This document shows positions 1-5,243 of a DNA stretch of 5,243 bases, piece by piece. The stretch is from contig JAMPXL010000113.1 of the NCBI GenBank assembly GCA_023701165.1, forward strand, positions 1 to 5,243, read 5' to 3'. Source of the DNA: Geothrix sp. Its GTDB lineage: Bacteria > Acidobacteriota > Holophagae > Holophagales > Holophagaceae. Each line of letters starts with the position of its first letter. The stretch's first letter is position 1. The notes beneath the pieces are model-generated. The model searched no databases and had not been told where the DNA came from. It saw only the letters and a program-made list of their open reading frames with translations. The translations under genes and the position numbers were made by a program.

Positions 1-773
<773 letters not shown>

Positions 774-2381
774 TCAGCCCAGCTTCCGCCGGATCTTGTC
801 CGCCAGGGCCCTGGCCTCGGGATGCCCGAGCCCCGCGGCGGCGAGGCCGTAGGCCAGCGCGCACAGCGCCACGAAGGGCAGGAGCCTCAGGGCGAGCGCC
901 AGGCGGGAGAAGGCGTGGGGGGCGTCCAGGGCCAGGAGCCGGGCGCCGCCCCAGGCCATCAGGCCCATGAGGATACAGGCGGCGAGGGCCTTTCCGGTGG
1001 CACTGGCCAGGGGGCGCAGGTCCAGGCCCGGCAGGCGGGGGCGCAGGCGCAGCAGCAGGCCCGCGAGACCCACGAGGCTGGCCAGCCCGTTGGCCAGGGC
1101 CAGGCCGCCGGTACCCAGGGGGCTCAGCAGAACCAGGCTGAGGGCCACGTTCAGCAGCAGGGTGCCGCCTGCCAGGGCCGCGGGGCCGCGGTAGTCCTTG
1201 AGGGCGTAGAGGGCCTGGTTGCCCAGGCGCTGGGCGGCCACGAAGACCAGGCCCAGGGACTGGAACACCAGCGTCAGGGCGGTCCAGTCCGCGGCGGCGG
1301 CGTCGTAGGCGCCGGTGCGGAAGAGGAGGGCGCAGATGGGCCGGGCCAGCAGGGCGAGCCCCACGGAAGCCGGCAGCACCAGCAGGGCCGAGGCGGAGAT
1401 CGACTGGACAAGGCTGCGGTTCATCCCGGGCCAGTCGCGGGCCTCGGCCTGGCGTGCCAGCGCAGGCAGGCTGGCGGTGGCCAGGCTCATGGCGAAGAGG
1501 CCCAGCACCATTTCGCCCATCATGCCGCTGTTGTAGAGCACCATCTGGGCGCCGTCGGGCAGCATGGAGGCCAGCATGGCGCTGATGAGGGCGTTGATGG
1601 GGTAGATGCCCGCCGCCAGCAGGCCCGGTCCCATGCGCCGGAGGGCCTTGCGCACCCAGGGATCGCGGAGGTGCAGGCCGAAGGCGAGGCCGAAGCCCTC
1701 CTTCCGCACCGCCGGGAGGAGCACCAGCAGCTGGAGCAGGCCTCCGGCCAGCACGGCCACGGCGCACACGATGGCCACCGTGTCCATGGGGACGGCCCCA
1801 TTCCACTCCAGCACCTTCATGGCGGTCCAGCCGAAGGCGATGAAAGCCAGGTTCCAGAAGACGGAGACCGAGGCCGCCAGGGCGAAGCGGTGGCGGAGGT
1901 TCAGCAGGCCCGCGAACCCTGCCGTGAGGCTCACCAGGGCCAGGTAGGGGAACATGATGCGGCCCAGGGTGGTGGTGAGCGCGCCCTGGGACTCGGGGCG
2001 CCCCAGGGTGAGGAGGCCCGCCAGGGGTCCCATGAAGACCAGCACCAGCGCCACCCCCAGCAGCAGGACGGCCAGGAGGGTGCCGAGGAAGCGCGCGGCG
2101 ACAGCCTTCACGGCAGCCTCGCCCTCTGCGGCCTCGGCCTCCGCCAGCGTGGGCAGGAAGGCCGCGGTCATGGTGCCTTCGGCGGTGAAGCGGCGCAGCA
2201 GGTTGGGCAGGCGGAAGGCCACGGCATAGGCATCCGCCGCCGCCCCCGCCCCCAGCACGTGGCTGAGGAAGAAGGTCTGGAGCAGTCCCGTGAGGCGGCT
2301 CAGCAGCGTCATCAGCCCCACGATCCCCGCAGAGCGGAGCAGGCTGGGGCGGATGGGGGGCGGCTCGCTCACGGTCGGCAC
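774..2381 (-). CDS. murJ: Lipid II flippase MurJ (MviN family)
   Basis: This integral inner-membrane protein of the MOP exporter superfamily moves lipid II to the outer face for peptidoglycan assembly. It has 535 residues with about 14 hydrophobic segments, close to the family norm of about 510-530. Family landmarks are SRLTG (28-32), GAGAAADAYAVAFRLPNLLRR (44-64), AEGTMTAAFLP (67-77), SLATASLPALAR (299-310) and NQALYALKD (388-396). By recalled alignment, E. coli R18, D39 and R52 correspond to R29, D50 and R63, all present, but R24 aligns to Q35 and R270 to M287 (see findings). The called start is a GTG at 2381-2379 with no good Shine-Dalgarno site. A second GTG at 2372-2370 is equally possible and overlaps the stop of a tiny leader ORF as GTGA. 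The start lies 31 nt downstream of the tRNA-Thr CCA end, so co-transcription with the tRNA is likely. The stop abuts the fadD stop. Confidence 0.93.
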   Translation of the reverse strand: MPTVSEPPPIRPSLLRSAGIVGLMTLLSRLTGLLQTFFLSHVLGAGAAADAYAVAFRLPNLLRRFTAEGTMTAAFLPTLAEAEAAEGEAAVKAVAARFLGTLLAVLLLGVALVLVFMGPLAGLLTLGRPESQGALTTTLGRIMFPYLALVSLTAGFAGLLNLRHRFALAASVSVFWNLAFIAFGWTAMKVLEWNGAVPMDTVAIVCAVAVLAGGLLQLLVLLPAVRKEGFGLAFGLHLRDPWVRKALRRMGPGLLAAGIYPINALISAMLASMLPDGAQMVLYNSGMMGEMVLGLFAMSLATASLPALARQAEARDWPGMNRSLVQSISASALLVLPASVGLALLARPICALLFRTGAYDAAAADWTALTLVFQSLGLVFVAAQRLGNQALYALKDYRGPAALAGGTLLLNVALSLVLLSPLGTGGLALANGLASLVGLAGLLLRLRPRLPGLDLRPLASATGKALAACILMGLMAWGGARLLALDAPHAFSRLALALRLLPFVALCALAYGLAAAGLGHPEARALADKIRRKLG

Positions 2382-2412
2382 TGGGCTGAGTGGTCCACGA
2401 GGCTCCCGGGAT

Positions 2413-2488
2413 TGGAGCCGCCTGCCGGAATCGAACCGGCGACCTCCAGATTACAAAGCTGGAGCTCTACCAACTGAGCTAAGGCGGC
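2413..2488 (-). tRNA. tRNA-Thr, anticodon UGU, CCA encoded
   Basis: The 76-nt gene folds as a complete cloverleaf. The acceptor GCCGCCT (2488-2482) pairs fully with AGGCGGC (2423-2417). The D stem is GCTC/GAGC with an AGTTGGTA loop, and the T stem is GCCGG/CCGGC with loop TTCGATT. The discriminator is U73 (2416) and CCA is genomically encoded (2415-2413). In standard numbering the anticodon is T34 G35 T36 (2455-2453), reading ACA threonine codons. The anticodon stem CCAGC/TCTGG pairs at four positions, but C31 faces U39, a mismatch next to the loop. There is no terminator between its 3' end and murJ. Translated in other frames it gives the familiar spurious peptide RLPESNRRPPDYKAGALPTELRR, which is not a gene. 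Confidence 0.96.
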
Positions 2489-2497
2489 GCGATTGCC

Positions 2498-2526
2498 AGT
2501 CTATCGGATCCCGTGGCATTCCTGAA
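2498..2526 (-). promoter_or_regulatory. Candidate promoter of tRNA-Thr
   Basis: On the - strand a -35-like TTCAGG (2526-2521) lies 17 nt from a -10-like TAGACT (2503-2498), which is 9 nt upstream of tRNA position 1. The -10 matches consensus at 4 of 6 positions and the -35 is weak. Position and spacing are the main support. Confidence 0.35.
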
Positions 2527-2574
2527 CGGCGTCGGGGGAGGTGAGTGGCCAACCTGAACACTATTCTCAGCGGT

Positions 2575-2624
2575 GCGGGGCCCCACTCGGAACAGCGCCG
2601 GTGCGCTGTCCGCTCGTGACCCGC
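2575..2624. other. Extended imperfect hairpin in the accC-tRNA gap
   Basis: The arms are 2592-2598 ACAGCGC with 2603-2609 GCGCTGT (7 bp, 4-nt loop), 2588-2590 CGG with 2610-2612 CCG, 2584-2586 CAC with 2616-2618 GTG, and 2575-2579 GCGGG with 2620-2624 CCCGC. That is 18 base pairs over 50 nt with small bulges. No T-run follows on either strand, so it does not read as an intrinsic terminator. It lies between the tRNA fragment and the intact tRNA. It could be a processed RNA element, a remnant of the lost tRNA body, or chance in GC-rich DNA. The rest of 2489-2634 holds the candidate tRNA promoter and nothing else I can name. Confidence 0.4.
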
Positions 2625-2634
2625 ATCCTCTTCG

Positions 2635-2656
2635 ACCAACTGAGCTAAGGCGGCGC
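2635..2656 (-). pseudogene. tRNA-Thr 5' fragment (positions 1-20 plus 2-nt leader)
   Basis: These 22 bp are identical to 2469-2490, the first 20 nt of the intact tRNA-Thr (acceptor 5' strand, U8 A9, D stem and D loop through GGT) plus two upstream bases. After position 20 the similarity stops. No D-stem 3' arm in register, anticodon arm or T arm follows, and the complement of the acceptor (AGGCGGC) is absent downstream before the intact gene, so it cannot form a tRNA. A TAGAAT box (2668-2663, 5/6 match to a -10) sits 8 nt upstream, like the TAGACT upstream of the intact copy. It lies 22 nt beyond the accC stop. Most likely it is a decayed tandem tRNA duplicate; an integration scar is the alternative. 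Confidence 0.75.
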
Positions 2657-2678
2657 AGATCTATTCTAGCCCAAAGGC

Positions 2679-4106
<1,428 letters not shown>

Positions 4107-4108
4107 GG

Positions 4109-4699
4109 CTAGCCGATCCGGACGGCGAAGAGGCGTTCGCCGTATTCGACGGGGGTGCCGTTCTCCACCAGCACCTTCACGATTTCGCCGGCCACGTCGC
4201 ATTCGATCTCATTCATGAGCTTCATGGCCTCCACGATGCAGAGGGTCTGGCCGGGCTTCACGAAGTCGCCAGGGGAGGCGTAGGGCGTGGCGGTGGGGTT
4301 GGAAGCCCGGTAGAAGGTGCCCACGATGGGGCTGGTGACGTAGTGGATGCCAGCCTCATCGGCGGGGGCCGCCACCGGAACGGCAGCAGCGGCGGCCACG
4401 GGAACCGCGGGGACGTAGGGAGCCGCCGGAGCGGCCATCATCACCGGGGCCGCCTGGATCAGGGGGGCCGGGCCATCCTTGCGGATGCGGAAACGCATGT
4501 CGCCGGCTTCGAATTCGAATTCCTGGAAGGGTTCGCGTCCCACCAGGGCGATCAGGGTCTTGATCTCTTCCAGGCCCAGGGGGGCCCCTGTGGCGGGGCG
4601 AGGACCCGTGGCCTTGGGGGCGGCGGCCTTGGGGGCGGGGGAGGCGGCGGCCGGGGCGGGCTTCTTCGGGGCGACGGGCTTCTTGCGGGAGGTGCTCAT
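4109..4699 (-). CDS. accB: Acetyl-CoA carboxylase biotin carboxyl carrier protein AccB
   Basis: AccB carries the covalently bound biotin that AccC carboxylates and the carboxyltransferase then discharges onto acetyl-CoA. It has 196 residues. Residues 1-40 are a Lys/Ala/Pro-rich tail; 41-75 ([14 protein letters not shown]...FRIRKDG) match the conserved N-terminal segment of BCCP; 76-115 form an Ala/Pro/Val flexible linker; 118-196 are the biotinyl domain with SPIVGTFYR, the thumb insertion (about 132-143) and EAMKLMNEI. The biotin-accepting lysine is K160. It is longer than E. coli AccB (156 aa), mainly through the tail and linker. The ATG at 4699-4697 is preferred over the TTG just before it because GGAG (4708-4705) lies 5 nt upstream, a normal spacing. 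accC follows after 2 nt. A candidate promoter lies upstream in the nusB-accB gap. Confidence 0.97.
   Translation of the reverse strand: MSTSRKKPVAPKKPAPAAASPAPKAAAPKATGPRPATGAPLGLEEIKTLIALVGREPFQEFEFEAGDMRFRIRKDGPAPLIQAAPVMMAAPAAPYVPAVPVAAAAAVPVAAPADEAGIHYVTSPIVGTFYRASNPTATPYASPGDFVKPGQTLCIVEAMKLMNEIECDVAGEIVKVLVENGTPVEYGERLFAVRIG
4608..4690 (-). repeat. Low-complexity repeats encoding the AccB Lys/Ala/Pro tail
   Basis: A 14-bp direct repeat, GGCCTTGGGGGCGG on the + strand, occurs at 4610-4623 and 4625-4638 (15-bp period, encoding A-P-K-A). CGGGCTTCTT occurs at 4657-4666 and 4675-4684 (18-bp period, encoding K-K-P). Both keep the accB frame. Such tracts expand and contract by replication slippage, so tail length may vary between strains. 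Confidence 0.6.
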
Positions 4700-4704
4700 C
4701 AATG

Positions 4705-4708
4705 CTCC
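4705..4708 (-). promoter_or_regulatory. Ribosome binding site of accB
   Basis: GGAG reads 5 nt upstream of the ATG at 4699-4697. It would be only 2 nt from the adjacent TTG codon, so it decides in favour of the ATG. Confidence 0.7.
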
Positions 4709-4738
4709 AACGGTCGGATCGGGCTGGGGAAGGGATCG

Positions 4739-4767
4739 AGCATAGCAAACCAGCCGGGGAGGGTCAG
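4739..4767 (-). promoter_or_regulatory. Candidate extended -10 promoter for accBC
   Basis: On the - strand CTGACC (4767-4762, 4/6 match to -35) is separated by exactly 17 nt from TATGCT (4744-4739, 4/6 match to -10). The -10 is preceded by TGC, making a TGn extended -10. A start near 4732 would leave a leader of about 33 nt with the GGAG site near its end. The element begins just after the nusB stop. Readthrough from nusB is also possible because no terminator is visible in the 69-nt gap. Confidence 0.45.
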
Positions 4768-4768
4768 G

Positions 4769-5236
4769 TCATGATTCTTCGGATGGATCGGCGGTCAGAG
4801 CCTTCTTTCGGAGACGGGGGCCGGTTTCTTCAGGGCGGAACTCTTTCCGCGCCGCGTCCAGGATGCCATTCAGGAATTGCGTGCCCTCCTGATCGCTGAA
4901 TTCCTTCACGATCTCGAGGGCTTCGTTGATGACGATGGGGAAGGGCACTTCCTTCACGTACATCAGCTCGAAGAGCCCCAGGCGCAGGAGGTTCCTGTCC
5001 ACGGCGGCCATGCGGTGGATCTTCCAGTGCTCGGCGTATTTGGTCAGGGCGGTGTCGATCTCGTCCAGATGCCCGTGGACGCCGTCGACCAGGCGGCGGG
5101 CGTAGTAGAAGGCATCCCGGTTCAGGTCCTGGATGGCGTAGAAGCCCGCGAACACCTGGTCCGGCTGGTAGCCGGTCAGGTCCATGGCATAAAGCATCTG
5201 AAGGGCGTACTCGCGCCCCCGGCGGCGAACACCCAT
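4769..5236 (-). CDS. nusB: Transcription antitermination factor NusB
   Basis: This small all-helical cytoplasmic RNA-binding protein pairs with NusE (ribosomal protein S10) on boxA of rRNA leaders, supporting antitermination and rRNA maturation. It has 155 residues against 139 in E. coli. Diagnostic segments are RRRGREYALQMLYAMD (4-19, arginine-rich RNA-binding first helix), DRNLLRLGLFELMY (79-92) and FPIVINEALEIVKEFSDQEGTQFLNGILD (about 98-126). The C-terminal 25 or so residues are charged and not conserved in my recollection. The start is the ATG at 5236-5234. An in-frame TAG directly precedes it (5239-5237), so no earlier start exists. That TAG may also end the upstream gene, which is outside the window; ribH is the common neighbour of nusB, but nothing here shows it. 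Confidence 0.95.
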   Translation of the reverse strand: MGVRRRGREYALQMLYAMDLTGYQPDQVFAGFYAIQDLNRDAFYYARRLVDGVHGHLDEIDTALTKYAEHWKIHRMAAVDRNLLRLGLFELMYVKEVPFPIVINEALEIVKEFSDQEGTQFLNGILDAARKEFRPEETGPRLRKKALTADPSEES

Positions 5237-5243
5237 CTACTTC

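Noticed and set aside
822..2477. Long + strand open frame (about 550 codons) antisense to murJ
   Set aside because: The translation is Gly/Gln/Glu/His-rich with no domain, and runs into the tRNA. It is a GC-rich shadow of murJ, whose frame gives a clear family match.
2635..2656. Second functional tRNA gene
   Set aside because: Only the 5' 20 nt are present; there is no anticodon arm, T arm or acceptor complement.
2401..2660. att site or integrated mobile element at the tRNA
   Set aside because: There is no integrase or transposase, no insertion-sequence ends, and less than 150 bp between the repeats. It remains only an alternative explanation for the tRNA fragment.
2561..2670. CTATTCT repeated at 2561-2567 and 2661-2667 as part of the duplication
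   Set aside because: The offset is 100 bp, not the 166 bp of the tRNA repeat, and 7 bp can recur by chance.
4107..4202. Upstream-extended accC start giving about 32 more residues
   Set aside because: The extension lies over the conserved biotinyl domain of accB in another frame and is Arg-rich without family similarity. The ATG 2 nt after the accB stop is the natural start.

Overview
The window looks like an ordinary chromosomal housekeeping segment of a GC-rich bacterium (roughly two thirds G+C by eye, codon third positions almost always G or C). Gene content and protein style would fit a high-GC Gram-negative lineage such as Acidobacteriota (Holophaga/Geothrix type) or a deltaproteobacterial relative. 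This placement is an impression from the proteins, not a demonstrated identity.

Layout. The left end (1-773, + strand) is the C-terminal half of a FadD-type long-chain acyl-CoA synthetase. Everything to its right reads leftward on the - strand. In transcription order from the right edge these are nusB (5236-4769), accB (4699-4109), accC (4106-2679), a roughly 190-bp non-coding gap holding a broken 5' fragment of a tRNA gene and a strong imperfect hairpin, an intact tRNA-Thr(UGU) with encoded CCA (2488-2413), and murJ (2381-774). fadD and murJ converge with abutting stop codons (TGA/TCA) inside a 14-bp perfect palindrome.

How the genes work together. accB and accC form the usual pair for the first half-reaction of acetyl-CoA carboxylase (biotin carrier plus biotin carboxylase, fatty-acid synthesis). 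They are separated by 2 nt and have their own candidate extended -10 promoter in the nusB-accB gap. NusB is a transcription antitermination and rRNA-processing factor. MurJ flips lipid II for peptidoglycan synthesis and starts only 31 nt after the tRNA, with no visible terminator between them. FadD activates fatty acids, so lipid metabolism flanks both sides, but fadD is on the opposite strand and is not in the same operon.

The part that is not routine is 2369-2692. It holds a tRNA-Thr 5' end repeated 166 bp from the intact gene (22 bp identical, both copies preceded by a TAGAnT box), an 18-bp-paired hairpin between the copies, a C31-U39 mismatch in the intact tRNA, and a possible 9-codon leader ORF ending on a GTGA overlap with an alternative murJ start. 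MurJ also appears to lack two arginines that are important in the characterised E. coli protein. I see no phage, transposon, CRISPR, toxin-antitoxin or defence system in the window.
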